Part shown: in pieces, positions 36,889 through 45,852 of the stretch
How the letters are laid out: each line of letters opens with the position of its first letter
Position numbering within the stretch: the stretch's first letter is position 1
DNA from: Actinomycetota bacterium
GTDB lineage: Bacteria > Actinomycetota > Actinomycetes > S36-B12 > UBA5976
Assembly (NCBI GenBank): GCA_026392515.1
Contig: JAPLBY010000017.1
Span: 1-53,293, forward strand
Length of the DNA stretch: 53,293 bases
Reading direction: 5' to 3'
Position numbers and translations under genes: made by a program
The notes under the pieces: generated by a model
Seen by the model: the letters and a program-made list of their open reading frames with translations, nothing else
What the model was told of the DNA's origin: nothing
Database searches by the model: none

Positions 36889-37869
36889 ATGCCTTCCGCA
36901 TTAATAACTGGAATCACTGGACAAGACGGACTATATCTCGGCGAGCTTCTGCTCGATAAGGGATACGACGTTTATGGATTGATTCGTGGTCAAAACAATC
37001 CCAAAGAAGATCTCGTTAGGGCCGAATTGCCGGGCGTGAAACTTATTAATGGCGATTTAACAGATACCGCGAGCCTGTTTCGCGCTCTTGATGCATCTGC
37101 TCCTGATGAGGTTTATAACCTTGGTGCAATTTCTTACGTTGCTTACTCGTGGGATCAGGCTCAGCTGACTTCCCAGGTCACAGCTATGGGCGTTCTAAAT
37201 CTTTTGGAAGCAATCCGTATTAATACAGTGGGTGGATCTACTAAACCAAAGTTCTACCAAGCGTCTAGTTCTGAAATGTTTGGCAAGGTTCAAGATGTTC
37301 CACAAAGAGAATCAACATTGTTGTGGCCACGCAGCCCATATGGTGTGGCAAAAGTTTTCGGTCACTACATGACGATCAATTACCGTGAGTCATACAACTT
37401 CCACGCCAGTTCTGGAATTTTGTTTAATCATGAATCACCGCGTCGAGGACCAGAGTTTGTTACTCGCAAAGTTACACAATCAATTGCGCGTATCGCTACT
37501 GGGAAGCAAAACAAGCTCGTAATGGGAAACCTTGATTCCGAACGTGATTGGGGATTTGCTGGGGATTATGTGAAGGCAATGTGGTTGATGCTGCAACAGG
37601 ATGTTGCTGATGACTATGTTGTTTCAACTGGTGAAACGCATTCGGTTCGAGAACTTGTTGAGCTAGCGTTTGCAATCGCTGGGATTCCAAATTGGCAAGA
37701 CTACGTAACTCAATCTGAAGCGTTTATGCGACCTGCTGAAGTTGATTTGTTGATCGGAGATCCAACGAAGGCCAAAGAAAAGCTTGGGTGGCAGACCGAA
37801 ACCAGTTTTGAACAATTGGTAACAATGATGGTTGAAAACGACATGCGTATAGAAACTCAAGGCGCTTAA
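36889..37869 (+). CDS. gmd: GDP-mannose 4,6-dehydratase
   Basis: Gmd converts GDP-mannose to GDP-4-keto-6-deoxymannose, precursor of fucose, rhamnose or other deoxyhexoses. The 326-residue protein has the diagnostic GITGQDGLYL loop, QASSSEMFG, PYGVAKVFGHY and FNHESPRRGPEFVTRKV. It starts an operon with the paralogous gene that follows (8-bp gap). GDP-mannose could come from the manB branch at the start of the window. Confidence 0.95.
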   Translation: MPSALITGITGQDGLYLGELLLDKGYDVYGLIRGQNNPKEDLVRAELPGVKLINGDLTDTASLFRALDASAPDEVYNLGAISYVAYSWDQAQLTSQVTAMGVLNLLEAIRINTVGGSTKPKFYQASSSEMFGKVQDVPQRESTLLWPRSPYGVAKVFGHYMTINYRESYNFHASSGILFNHESPRRGPEFVTRKVTQSIARIATGKQNKLVMGNLDSERDWGFAGDYVKAMWLMLQQDVADDYVVSTGETHSVRELVELAFAIAGIPNWQDYVTQSEAFMRPAEVDLLIGDPTKAKEKLGWQTETSFEQLVTMMVENDMRIETQGA

Positions 37870-37877
37870 ACCCAAAC

Positions 37878-38831
37878 ATGCGCGCATTAGTAACCGGCTC
37901 GGCTGGACAGGATGGATACCTGCTTTCCAAGTCCTTGTTAAAGCGTGGCTGGGACGTAACTGGGTCAAAACTGAAACATGAAATTCTAATTTCAAGTCAC
38001 CCGCTGTCTTCTGGACAAGTAGTTGATCTCGATGTAAGTGATGCGGTTTCTGTTGAGAACTTAATAGGCCAACTTAAGCCTGATGTTATTTACCACTTAG
38101 CTGGAATTACTTCCGTTGGGTTTTCAATCAAGGAACCTGAATTAACTAAATCTGTGAATGTTGGTGGAACGCGGAATATTTTGGAATCAGTATTGAAGCA
38201 AGGACTGTCGGATGCTTTAGTCGTTCATGCCGCAAGCACTGAAATCTTCAGCGATCAAGGTGGAGTGATTTCAGAAACATCAGATTTAGGGCCGCGCTCA
38301 CCATACGGAGAATCAAAGGCTGAGGCATTTGAACTGTGTCATACGTATCGCGCTCGTGGAGTCAAAGCAACAAACGCAATCTTGGCGAATCATGAGTCGT
38401 TTTTGAGGCCCGTTGAATTCGTGACCGGAAAGATTGCAAACGGGGTAGCGCGAATTTCACTAGGCCAAGCGTCCGAACTGATACTTGGGAATACTGATGT
38501 CGCTAAGGATTGGAGCGCGGCAACAGACATCGTCGAAGGCTTAGCGCTGATCGGTGAGCAATCTTTTGTTGGCGATGTGATTTTGGCGAATGGTGTTTCA
38601 ACACGTCTACAGGACATCATTAAAGAAGCGTTTGCTTACGTAGGAATCTTGAATTGGAAAGATTACGTTAAATCTGATGTGGCTCTGGTTAGAGACGGTG
38701 AAAGTAAATCAATTCAGATTGATCCAGCAAAAGCTCTTGCTGAACTTGGCTGGAAAGCGGAAACCCCAACTTCCAAGTGGGTTGGCGAAATGGTTCAGCA
38801 TCATTTAGATCAACTAAGTTCGAGCAACTAA
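37878..38831 (+). CDS. Gmd-like SDR, tandem paralogue (possible 4-reductase)
   Basis: The 317-residue protein is clearly related to the preceding Gmd: GSAGQDGYLL, AASTEIF, SPYGESKAEAF and NHESFLRPVEFVTGKI correspond in order. The catalytic Thr-Glu, Tyr and Lys are kept but the substrate loops differ. A 4-keto reductase (RMD) acting on the Gmd product would fit, since no standard reductase or GMER is nearby, but a second dehydratase is also possible. It ends with a four-base overlap onto the DUF11 gene on the other strand. Confidence 0.82.
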   Translation: MRALVTGSAGQDGYLLSKSLLKRGWDVTGSKLKHEILISSHPLSSGQVVDLDVSDAVSVENLIGQLKPDVIYHLAGITSVGFSIKEPELTKSVNVGGTRNILESVLKQGLSDALVVHAASTEIFSDQGGVISETSDLGPRSPYGESKAEAFELCHTYRARGVKATNAILANHESFLRPVEFVTGKIANGVARISLGQASELILGNTDVAKDWSAATDIVEGLALIGEQSFVGDVILANGVSTRLQDIIKEAFAYVGILNWKDYVKSDVALVRDGESKSIQIDPAKALAELGWKAETPTSKWVGEMVQHHLDQLSSSN

Positions 38832-41101
38832 CACCCAGCAATAAAACAGTACTTAACTCCGCCGGATCCGCCTGAACTCTTGGTCACCTTGATGACGATC
38901 CAGGATTTAGCAGTGCCACCTTTGCCGTCGTTGACGGTGTAACGGATCTTGAAAGTGCCGGTCCATTTCTTTGGTGGGGTGAAGGTGATTACATCGCCAC
39001 TAACTTCAGCAGTTCCGTGCTTCACTTTGCCAAGTGTGATGCGTAATGTGTCGCCATCGACATCTGAAATCTTGCTTGCCAACTTGATTTGAATTGGCGT
39101 GCCGCCTACCTTGACTCTTCCATTAGCGATCTTGGCTTTGGGTTTGTGGTTGATGTAGAGCATGGTTTCCGAGGTGTCATTGCTGGCATTGGAATCCGCA
39201 GTGGTGTGACCGGTTTTGGCGGTGGCCCAGACTTTGAAAGATGCGGCAGTTCGCTTTGGTGTGACGGTGAATGTGACGGACGCGGTTGCTCCAGGCGCTA
39301 ATGGATTAGCTGCCGAAATTCCAAGAGCTGCTGCATTACACAGCATCGTTGTGATCGCAGTTATGGTGCATCCAGCTGGGACTTTTGCAATAGTCATTTG
39401 TGCGCCATCTTGTGCAACTAATTCCATACTTGGATTGGTATCGGCGCTTGGTCCCAAGTTAGTCACGCTTGCTGTAATTGTTGTTGATTTACCAGCCTGG
39501 ACGAAGTCGGTGGTGAATCCAACTTGGGACGCAAGGTCGATGCCAACTGGGCCATAGGACAGCGTGACAGTTTGAGATTGCGCGGTTTGGGAACCAAGCG
39601 GGCCGTCGAAAGTTGCCGTTGCGAAGTTATCGAATTCACCGGTGGTGGATTGTGAAGCGCCGGTCACTGTTCCGGTGATTGTGAAAGAAGTTGATGCGCC
39701 AGCATTTAATGCGCCAAGGTTCTTACACACATCCCCCGCTGGCACACTCGCGCAATCTGTTGCAGTGCTGGAAGCCAAAGTTAAATCAGCGCCTAGGTCA
39801 TCGCGAATGATTAAGTTGCTGGCGTTGGCTTGGCCGTTGTTGGTGGCAGTGATTGTGTATTGAACGGTGTCGCCGGTTTCAACCGTGGTGGCATTGCCTC
39901 CAGAAACTGAGGAAACATATTTGCTTAGTTGAATGTCAGGCGAAGTGATTTCATTTGATAATCCAATCCCCGTTACATAGAACACATCGCTGCTGACTGA
40001 CGGTTGCAGCTCGGCGGATGTGACATATCGACTTATGCCATTAACTAGTGAGATGCGATCTACGTCTATACCGAATGTGTTAGTAGCTCGATCGATGCTG
40101 GAGTTGTTTAAGTAAGGAGTGATGATTCCAGCTAGGGAGATCGTGGAGTTAGCGATGTTGTCATCGGGGTTAGTACTATCAGCGATTACCGCGCTGCCAC
40201 CTGAATCGATTACTGAAATTGAATCAGTTGCATTACTGGCATCGCCGTCGAAGGAAACTAACGCGACTTCAGATAGCACGTTGCCTGCATTCGCAGTTTG
40301 GAAACCATCGAAACCAAACAAGTCATCTTCGATGATGGATTCTTGGGCCATTCCTTTGAGGATGCGAATGTGATGCGGGGAAGTCTTGGCGTCTTGATAG
40401 ACCACAATTACTCCCCAGCCCGCAGCTTTGTCGCGACCTAATGTGGTTTGGATGTTTGCCACCGAGACCGTTAGTGATTGATGCGGACCGTTAACGACCC
40501 AACCCAAGTTCGGTTGGTTTAGTTTGTCGGTGATGTCAGCGCTGGCTCGGTATGGGCCAAGGCTGGTGGTTGGGTTAATTTGATAGATGTCGGCGGCGGT
40601 TGCTGTTACGGCGCAATTGGTTGCGGCGCAATTATCGTTTGGCCTCGCGAATAGGACTTGGCCTTTGGCGGATGGGTCAACGGCTGGGGTGTCGCCTGGG
40701 TTGATGCGCATCGAACCACCCCAGAACAAAGTGGCGTGGATGATGCTGGCTCCGGCAGGGACCACGATTGAACCGCTGGAGGCGTTGAAATAGCTGGCGT
40801 CGGCAAGCCCGGCAAATGGAGCCTTGATGTTGACCATTTGGTAATCGTCGTTATTTAGGCGCGTTGCTGATCTGGAACGAGCCTTGGCGCACGAGGCGGC
40901 GTAGGTTCCGCTCGTCGTCGAACACGTTAAGACTGAGTTGCCAGCTGTTGAAAGGTTTCCAGCTACGACACCTGAATAAGCGACCGTCATTGGTTGCAGG
41001 GTCACGGCACGCGCTGGGCTGACTAACAGGACAAATGGCAGGCCAAATGCGCCCAGCACGGCAAAGGTCTTTGAAGGTGAAAATCGCGCAGCAAACTTCA
41101 T
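38828..41101 (-). CDS. Secreted DUF11-repeat protein with Ig-like C-terminus
   Basis: The 757-residue protein has a signal peptide (residues 1 to about 32, ending SPARA), an N-terminal beta-rich region of about 350 residues with LFWGG and VIVVYQ segments (DUF3344-like in layout), then two DUF11 modules (about 388-515 and 518-645; typical VQYTITATNNGQANASNL and TITASVTNLGPSAD), then a cadherin/Big-like module (655-740, DVDGDTLRI and VNDGKGGTA). The tail is Gly/Ser-rich and ends YCFIAGC; there is no LPXTG. It is likely a surface or adhesive protein. The two terminal cysteines are unusual. Confidence 0.85.
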   Translation of the reverse strand: MKFAARFSPSKTFAVLGAFGLPFVLLVSPARAVTLQPMTVAYSGVVAGNLSTAGNSVLTCSTTSGTYAASCAKARSRSATRLNNDDYQMVNIKAPFAGLADASYFNASSGSIVVPAGASIIHATLFWGGSMRINPGDTPAVDPSAKGQVLFARPNDNCAATNCAVTATAADIYQINPTTSLGPYRASADITDKLNQPNLGWVVNGPHQSLTVSVANIQTTLGRDKAAGWGVIVVYQDAKTSPHHIRILKGMAQESIIEDDLFGFDGFQTANAGNVLSEVALVSFDGDASNATDSISVIDSGGSAVIADSTNPDDNIANSTISLAGIITPYLNNSSIDRATNTFGIDVDRISLVNGISRYVTSAELQPSVSSDVFYVTGIGLSNEITSPDIQLSKYVSSVSGGNATTVETGDTVQYTITATNNGQANASNLIIRDDLGADLTLASSTATDCASVPAGDVCKNLGALNAGASTSFTITGTVTGASQSTTGEFDNFATATFDGPLGSQTAQSQTVTLSYGPVGIDLASQVGFTTDFVQAGKSTTITASVTNLGPSADTNPSMELVAQDGAQMTIAKVPAGCTITAITTMLCNAAALGISAANPLAPGATASVTFTVTPKRTAASFKVWATAKTGHTTADSNASNDTSETMLYINHKPKAKIANGRVKVGGTPIQIKLASKISDVDGDTLRITLGKVKHGTAEVSGDVITFTPPKKWTGTFKIRYTVNDGKGGTAKSWIVIKVTKSSGGSGGVKYCFIAGC

Positions 41102-41118
41102 TTCATGCCCCGTTATCT

Positions 41119-41140
41119 AGGCCCGCATCCCCTGGGGCCT
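41119..41140. repeat. Inverted repeat upstream of the DUF11 gene
   Basis: AGGCCC (41119-41124) and GGGCCT (41135-41140) form a 6-bp inverted repeat about 18 bases before the start. It may be an operator or leader hairpin. The rest of 41102-41317 shows no gene. Confidence 0.3.
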
Positions 41141-41317
41141 GATATGCACCAATTTAGAACTGGCGGGAATCGAGTGCAAGCATTTCGTGAGATGGAATTC
41201 ACCTAAATTTGGCTGTTTCTTGGGTGTGTGACAGGTGGGACTTGGATCCAAAATTGCTAAGTTTAAAGAGATCGAGGGCGCTTGCCGCCCGCTTCCCTAC
41301 CGATCTAGAGGACTTTA

Positions 41318-43354
41318 ATGAACCTTCGCTCCCGTACAACTAGATTCGTCGTCGCTTTTGCGGCAACGCTTTCTTTGTTTGCTGGAGTCGTCGCTGTTCC
41401 TGCTACCTCAGCTTCAGCTAGCTCGGCTGGGGTTTCGGCTGGTGCCAGCATCGGAGCGAAGAAAAAAGTTTTAACGACTGAGCAAAAGAATGCCAAAGCT
41501 GCCCTCGATAAAGCCATTAAAGATTTGAAAACTAAAGAAAAGAATCTTAAGGCTGCTGTTAAGGCGCAAAAGAAAACGGCAAAGGCATTAGCGAAGGCCA
41601 CTAAAGCGGCTGACACTGCACAAGTTCGTTCCATCAACGGTGGTTCGAAAAAAGCAAAGGCCGCAGCCAAGAAGTTAGCCTCAGCGAAAGCTAAAGATGA
41701 TCGTGCTCTGGCCTTGGTCGCTCGGCGAACCGTTATGCGTGATACCGCACAAGCAAAAGTGATTCGCTTGGATGCAAAGTATGCATGGTTAATACAGGAC
41801 CTTTCAACACTTGATTGTGGTGTTGGTACTGATGTGGTTACTGCATCAGGCGCAGTTGAGCACGTGTGGGAGTGCGGCATTGTTTACAAACACGAAGATG
41901 GCGACACCACACACGTTAAGACAACTGCAAACAAACTAGTCGAAGTTCGAAACATTGGTTTGCAGACTCCTGAGATGGCAAAGCGAAATGAAAAAACTAA
42001 AGTATTAATGCCTGCCCAATGTGGAGCAAAAAATGCTTATGAGAATTTCAAAAACTTGATGCCTGAAGAAATCACAATTGTTCAGTTACGTTCAATTAAA
42101 AATGGTGTAAATGGCTGGGGTGGAGGATCTCGTCCAACGCGCAGTGTATACAAACTTAACAATGCGACCGGTCAGTTTGATATCGATGTGCAAGCGGAAC
42201 AGATTAAAGAGGGCTGGTCTATGTGGTGGCCTACTGCTACAGAGTGGGCACATAACAAGGAATACCTCGATCTAATGAACGATGCCAAGGCTCGTGGCGT
42301 TGGACTTTGGAATCCAAATCTTTGTGGGGCTGCTGTTGGCAATGCACCGCTAATTTGGTTCAACCAAAATGCTCCACAAATCGATAATGATGCTGAGCCT
42401 GCATTTGGCGAATATGTAATTTTGAAGAATGATACTGACGCGGAAATGAATCTGTCTGGTTGGTCGCTACGAGATAACTCATTGAACTTCTTCTGGAGTG
42501 ACAACAAAGAACTAAGTTGGATGCAAAACCGCAATCGGTTTAGCTCGCTGGTGATACCACCACATGAATTTAAGATCATCTATCTCGATAACCCGGCTGA
42601 ATACCCACTTTCTTCATCAGAGAGTCGCTATTTTGATTGGGGATATTCTCCTGGAGCTCAGTTAACAAATGGTTCAATTGGTGCTGCATTTAGTGCTAAC
42701 TACATCAATGGAGACGGCATATATTTGCAGGACGACAAGGGCAACATGCGGGCTAGCATGACAAATCCATGCACCGGTGCTGCAATGTGTGTAACGCCGG
42801 CTTGGGTAACTGAGATCTTCAATCGCTCTGGTCAGCTCATTCCGATCCCGGTTGCGTTGAACAAGGTGGCAAACGTTTCACGCGATCTTTATAACCCTAA
42901 AGTTGTAATCGTTTCAGGGGCAGCGAAATACATTTCTGAATACAATCCTGATTTCTCTGCTAAGACTTACGCCGATCTAGCTGGCAAGTACTTAGTGCAG
43001 ACTGGAACGCCAATTGATTCAGCTCAGCCACTTGGGACTTTGGTTGATCTTTCACTGACAACAAATGGCACTTCAGTACTGAATTCTCGAGTCTCAATTG
43101 CGGACAATACAGGTCGAATACAAACAACTGTGTATAAACGTTATGCATCAGGTAATAACACTGTTCCTACATTGGCTGGTATGACCGAAGCTGCAGCAAG
43201 GGCTGCAGTAATTGCTGCTGGCTTCACTGTTGGAACGGTAACTCAGACAACGGTTCCTGGTGCTACAGGAGTTACTCTCCAAGTTGAAAGCGGCACAAAA
43301 ACTGTAGGTACTCGAGTTTCGTTTACCGTAAACACTCCACCAGTAGTTCCATAA
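41318..43354 (+). CDS. Secreted nuclease-like protein: coil, SNase-like, lamin-tail and PASTA domains
   Basis: The 678-residue protein has a signal peptide (1 to about 34), a Lys/Ala-rich coil (about 48-150) like histone H1 tails, and a staphylococcal-nuclease-like domain (about 185-336: HEDGDTTHV, VRNIGLQTPEMAK, ARGVGLWNPNLCG). The Arg and Glu of the RxxxxxxxE segment are kept, but the calcium-ligand Asp of the usual VDTPE is Gln, so activity is uncertain. A lamin-tail domain follows (about 340-475, GEYVILKND and LSGWSLRD), and a C-terminal PASTA domain (614-673, VPTLAGMTEAAARAAV). PASTA suggests wall binding. GAGG lies seven bases before the ATG. Confidence 0.85.
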   Translation: MNLRSRTTRFVVAFAATLSLFAGVVAVPATSASASSAGVSAGASIGAKKKVLTTEQKNAKAALDKAIKDLKTKEKNLKAAVKAQKKTAKALAKATKAADTAQVRSINGGSKKAKAAAKKLASAKAKDDRALALVARRTVMRDTAQAKVIRLDAKYAWLIQDLSTLDCGVGTDVVTASGAVEHVWECGIVYKHEDGDTTHVKTTANKLVEVRNIGLQTPEMAKRNEKTKVLMPAQCGAKNAYENFKNLMPEEITIVQLRSIKNGVNGWGGGSRPTRSVYKLNNATGQFDIDVQAEQIKEGWSMWWPTATEWAHNKEYLDLMNDAKARGVGLWNPNLCGAAVGNAPLIWFNQNAPQIDNDAEPAFGEYVILKNDTDAEMNLSGWSLRDNSLNFFWSDNKELSWMQNRNRFSSLVIPPHEFKIIYLDNPAEYPLSSSESRYFDWGYSPGAQLTNGSIGAAFSANYINGDGIYLQDDKGNMRASMTNPCTGAAMCVTPAWVTEIFNRSGQLIPIPVALNKVANVSRDLYNPKVVIVSGAAKYISEYNPDFSAKTYADLAGKYLVQTGTPIDSAQPLGTLVDLSLTTNGTSVLNSRVSIADNTGRIQTTVYKRYASGNNTVPTLAGMTEAAARAAVIAAGFTVGTVTQTTVPGATGVTLQVESGTKTVGTRVSFTVNTPPVVP

Positions 43355-43363
43355 CAAAAACAT

Positions 43364-43397
43364 AAAAAGGTCCTAGTCGAAACGACTGGGACCTTTT
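43364..43397 (+). terminator. Rho-independent terminator of the nuclease-like gene
   Basis: AAAAGGTCC-TAGTCG, AAA, CGACTGGGACCTTTT is a near-perfect hairpin ending in TTTTGTTTTG, ten bases after the stop codon. It can also serve the opposite strand because of its A/T flanks. Confidence 0.9.
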
Positions 43398-43452
43398 GTT
43401 TTGTGGGTAACTATTCAGAACTTGGTAATAAGTTCTGTGGATCGATTGTGAT

Positions 43453-45390
43453 TTAGAGCTGTGGTGCTTGGGCTTTAACTTCTTCAAGGGCTGCGGTCTT
43501 CTCGGCAATGTCTTCTAGGGCTGCTGCATTGATGGCTGCGATTGGGACTCGGCCATAAGTTGGGGTGCCCCAGATTGCAATCTTTCCAACGCGGCGACCT
43601 GGCCTTGGTGAATCCCACATCATGCCTTCGCCAGCATAAATTCCAACGTGCTTCAAGCCGCCGTATTGCCAGAACATTAAGTCTCCGACTTGGCGATCTT
43701 CGAAACTAACTGGATCAGCAAAAGCTTTTTGAGCTTGTGATGTACGAGGCAATTCAACACCTAGTTGCCTAAAGACGTATGAGGTGTAACCGGAGCAGTC
43801 AAAGCCCTTTGGTGTGGTGCCACCGCGAACATAAGGAACACCGCCGTAGTTATCAGCGATGTCGACGACTGCGGCGCCATCAAGACCAGTGGTGGTCATG
43901 CGAGCTTGAGCGGCTGCAATTTCTTGCTCAAGAGTTTGGATGGTTCGGGAGCGGGAGGCTTGCAGGGCCTGGAAGGAGTCGCGAACGCTTAAGTATTGGG
44001 TCACTGCGTCTTTGGCTGCGGTTGCTTCGATCTTGACTGTGGTGTCGATTTCACCTGTCACTGAAGCGTTAACCACAGAAGCGCCCGTTGCTGCGCCTAG
44101 AGTTCCAAGGACCAGGGTCAGACTGGTTGCAGCCCATGGAAGTGAAGTTCGAGGTTGAGATGCATGTCGACCAGGTTGGCCATTGACGAGGTCAATTAAC
44201 TCGTCTGCGCGAGCATCAATGCGCGACATTCGGTCAGTGAGTGCGCTGTCAGCATCTGCAACGTGATCGACAACGAAGTTTGAGATGCCTGTGGCTGCGG
44301 TGACCAAGGTTGCAACGCCGGTCGCAACTCGAGCATCAAAACTTGCTAATGAAGTTTCAAACTTGGCGTCCGTTGCGGCGACGCGGTTAGTTGCGATTGC
44401 TGCAGCTTGGGCGTAGGCGTAAGTGGCTTGCGCGATTCGGTTATCAACTCGTTTGTCGACGCGAGCGTATGCGCTGGTGATTGCCTGGTCGGCTGAGGTA
44501 ACGCCGTTGGTCAGTGCAACGGATGTTGCGATGGCACGGGCCTGGCCATTGGCTATGCGGGAATCCACGCGGGAAATTCCCAAATCCATAACGCGTTCAA
44601 AAGCTAGGGCCTTGGTGTTTACGAGATTGATTGTGTTCGCTGCTGCGGTCACGCCTTGTCCGATTCGGCGGTCAATGCGGGCGTCAACGCGAGTTACGGC
44701 ATTAGCAATTCGGGTGTCAGTTGCATTCGTGGTTGCGACTACGCGAGCAACTGCTGAATCGATGGCATTGGCTGTGTGATTGATGCCGGCGTTAACCCGA
44801 GCATCAGCGCGGGCGAAATCAGTTTCAATTCTTTGGTCGATACGGGTTGTTGCGCGAACTGTCAGGTTTGCAGTTTTGATGCGACGGCTGTGAGCGCGGT
44901 TTGCCACATTGGTTGCGCGAACATCAACGCGATCAAAGCCGCGAGTGATCTTGTTATCAGCGCGATGGGTTAACGCGACGCTGGCATTCATGGTTGCGAT
45001 TGCTGCCCGAGTGCTGGCTGCGGTGGCGCGATCAACTTTGTGAAGGCTGCGATTTAGTTTGGCGTCAGTTCGAGCTTCAAGATTTAGGACAACTGTTTCG
45101 ATGCGATCGGCGGTGGCATGAGCCTTGGCAACGCGGGATGCCGAACGAGAATCAAGTTTGGTGACGCGCTGATCTAATGCGCGATCAAATGTTTTGGCCG
45201 AACGGGCTAGGCCTTGCGAAACTGAAGAGGTGCGATCAGCCACTGCGCTGATCCGGCGGTCCAAAGCGCGATCGACCCGGGCAAACCCAGCATCCAGCGC
45301 AGCGTCAAGGCTGGCTTCAATGCGGTCGAGAAGGCCGATTGGCAGCGCAACAGCGCGGCGAATCATGGCCGTCGGACGAGCAATGGACAT
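43453..45390 (-). CDS. NlpC/P60 peptidoglycan hydrolase with long repeat-rich N-terminal region
   Basis: The 645-residue protein ends with an NlpC/P60 domain (about 505-618): NYGGVPYVRGG, catalytic Cys532 in GFDCSGY and His581 in LKHVGIYAGEG. Residues 417-441 form one transmembrane helix, and 450-500 a coil. Residues 1-410 are Ala/Arg/Asp-rich with recurring RVDxRI units (for example at 38, 154, 234, 274 and 311), predicted helical and, by the positive-inside rule, cytoplasmic. So a wall hydrolase outside appears linked to a large inner repeat region. Such hydrolases cleave stem-peptide bonds. The gene is preceded by a c-di-AMP riboswitch. Confidence 0.9.
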   Translation of the reverse strand: MSIARPTAMIRRAVALPIGLLDRIEASLDAALDAGFARVDRALDRRISAVADRTSSVSQGLARSAKTFDRALDQRVTKLDSRSASRVAKAHATADRIETVVLNLEARTDAKLNRSLHKVDRATAASTRAAIATMNASVALTHRADNKITRGFDRVDVRATNVANRAHSRRIKTANLTVRATTRIDQRIETDFARADARVNAGINHTANAIDSAVARVVATTNATDTRIANAVTRVDARIDRRIGQGVTAAANTINLVNTKALAFERVMDLGISRVDSRIANGQARAIATSVALTNGVTSADQAITSAYARVDKRVDNRIAQATYAYAQAAAIATNRVAATDAKFETSLASFDARVATGVATLVTAATGISNFVVDHVADADSALTDRMSRIDARADELIDLVNGQPGRHASQPRTSLPWAATSLTLVLGTLGAATGASVVNASVTGEIDTTVKIEATAAKDAVTQYLSVRDSFQALQASRSRTIQTLEQEIAAAQARMTTTGLDGAAVVDIADNYGGVPYVRGGTTPKGFDCSGYTSYVFRQLGVELPRTSQAQKAFADPVSFEDRQVGDLMFWQYGGLKHVGIYAGEGMMWDSPRPGRRVGKIAIWGTPTYGRVPIAAINAAALEDIAEKTAALEEVKAQAPQL

Positions 45391-45392
45391 TT

Positions 45393-45580
45393 GGCTCCCA
45401 GCGCCGGTGAGGTGAGCTGTCGGGTGCGGCTCTGGGAAGTCAGCCGGCCAGTTTCCTGGCTTTACCCCTAGGTCCTTGATGGACCGCTTACCTGTGGTTC
45501 CCCCACACTCACCAAAGTTTTGTTTCCCTTCGCAGGTGGTGAGACTTGGCGCCCTGCGTCGGTCGGCTCCGGGTGGAACC
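45393..45580 (-). ncRNA. c-di-AMP (ydaO/yuaA) riboswitch
   Basis: On the minus strand GGGGGAACCACAGG (45504-45491), TAGGGGT and then ACCCGACAGCTCACCTC (45425-45409) are the conserved ydaO-family segments in the right order. Closing stem P1 pairs GGTTCC (45580-45575) with GGGAGCC (45399-45393). The GGGAG of that 3' strand is also the ribosome site, four bases before the ATG at 45390, so ligand binding should block translation. Class is common ahead of actinobacterial wall hydrolases. Confidence 0.85.
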
Positions 45581-45589
45581 TACTCTTGA

Positions 45590-45595
45590 ATTCTA
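45590..45595 (-). promoter_or_regulatory. -10 element of the riboswitch transcript
   Basis: TAGAAT on the minus strand; a start near 45583 would place the riboswitch at the very 5' end of the RNA. No good -35 was seen. Beyond it, 45596-45840 holds AT-rich sequence with no gene that I can support. Confidence 0.45.
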
Positions 45596-45840
45596 CCTTT
45601 TTGGCGTTTTGTAAGGGTTTTTGGGTGGGTAAAGAAAGGGTAAATGTCGGTGGGGCTGTGGATAACTCAACCAAAACAATGGGTTTTCCCGGTTTGGTTT
45701 CATAATGTGAGCCAAATCGTGTGACATATGCCCCAGGCATCCGACACGCCTATTTCGGACATTGGGAGCCCTAGGCGTAGTCACTTTGGGTCCTGGTCCA
45801 GGGGCTTACCTCTGGTGATGCAGGGGTCAAGGCCTCGAGA

Positions 45841-45846
45841 TAACTT
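45841..45846 (+). promoter_or_regulatory. -10 element of the photolyase gene (leaderless)
   Basis: TAACTT, 6 nt (GGGGAC), then ATG 45853. Confidence 0.55.
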
Positions 45847-45852
45847 GGGGAC

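Noticed and set aside
43779-45415. Several open frames on the plus strand opposite the NlpC/P60 gene
   Set aside because: They mirror the repeated Arg/Ala codons of the real gene, have biased composition and no homology or start signals.
45657-45665. Perfect DnaA-box 9-mer TGTGGATAA
   Set aside because: A single copy is expected by chance about 0.4 times in a window this size, and no dnaA, dnaN or box cluster is nearby, so it is not an origin.
45705-45730. Possible Crp-like half sites (TGTGA ... GTGTGAC) upstream of the NlpC/P60 gene
   Set aside because: The two halves are not a proper TGTGA-N6-TCACA palindrome, so I do not call a site.
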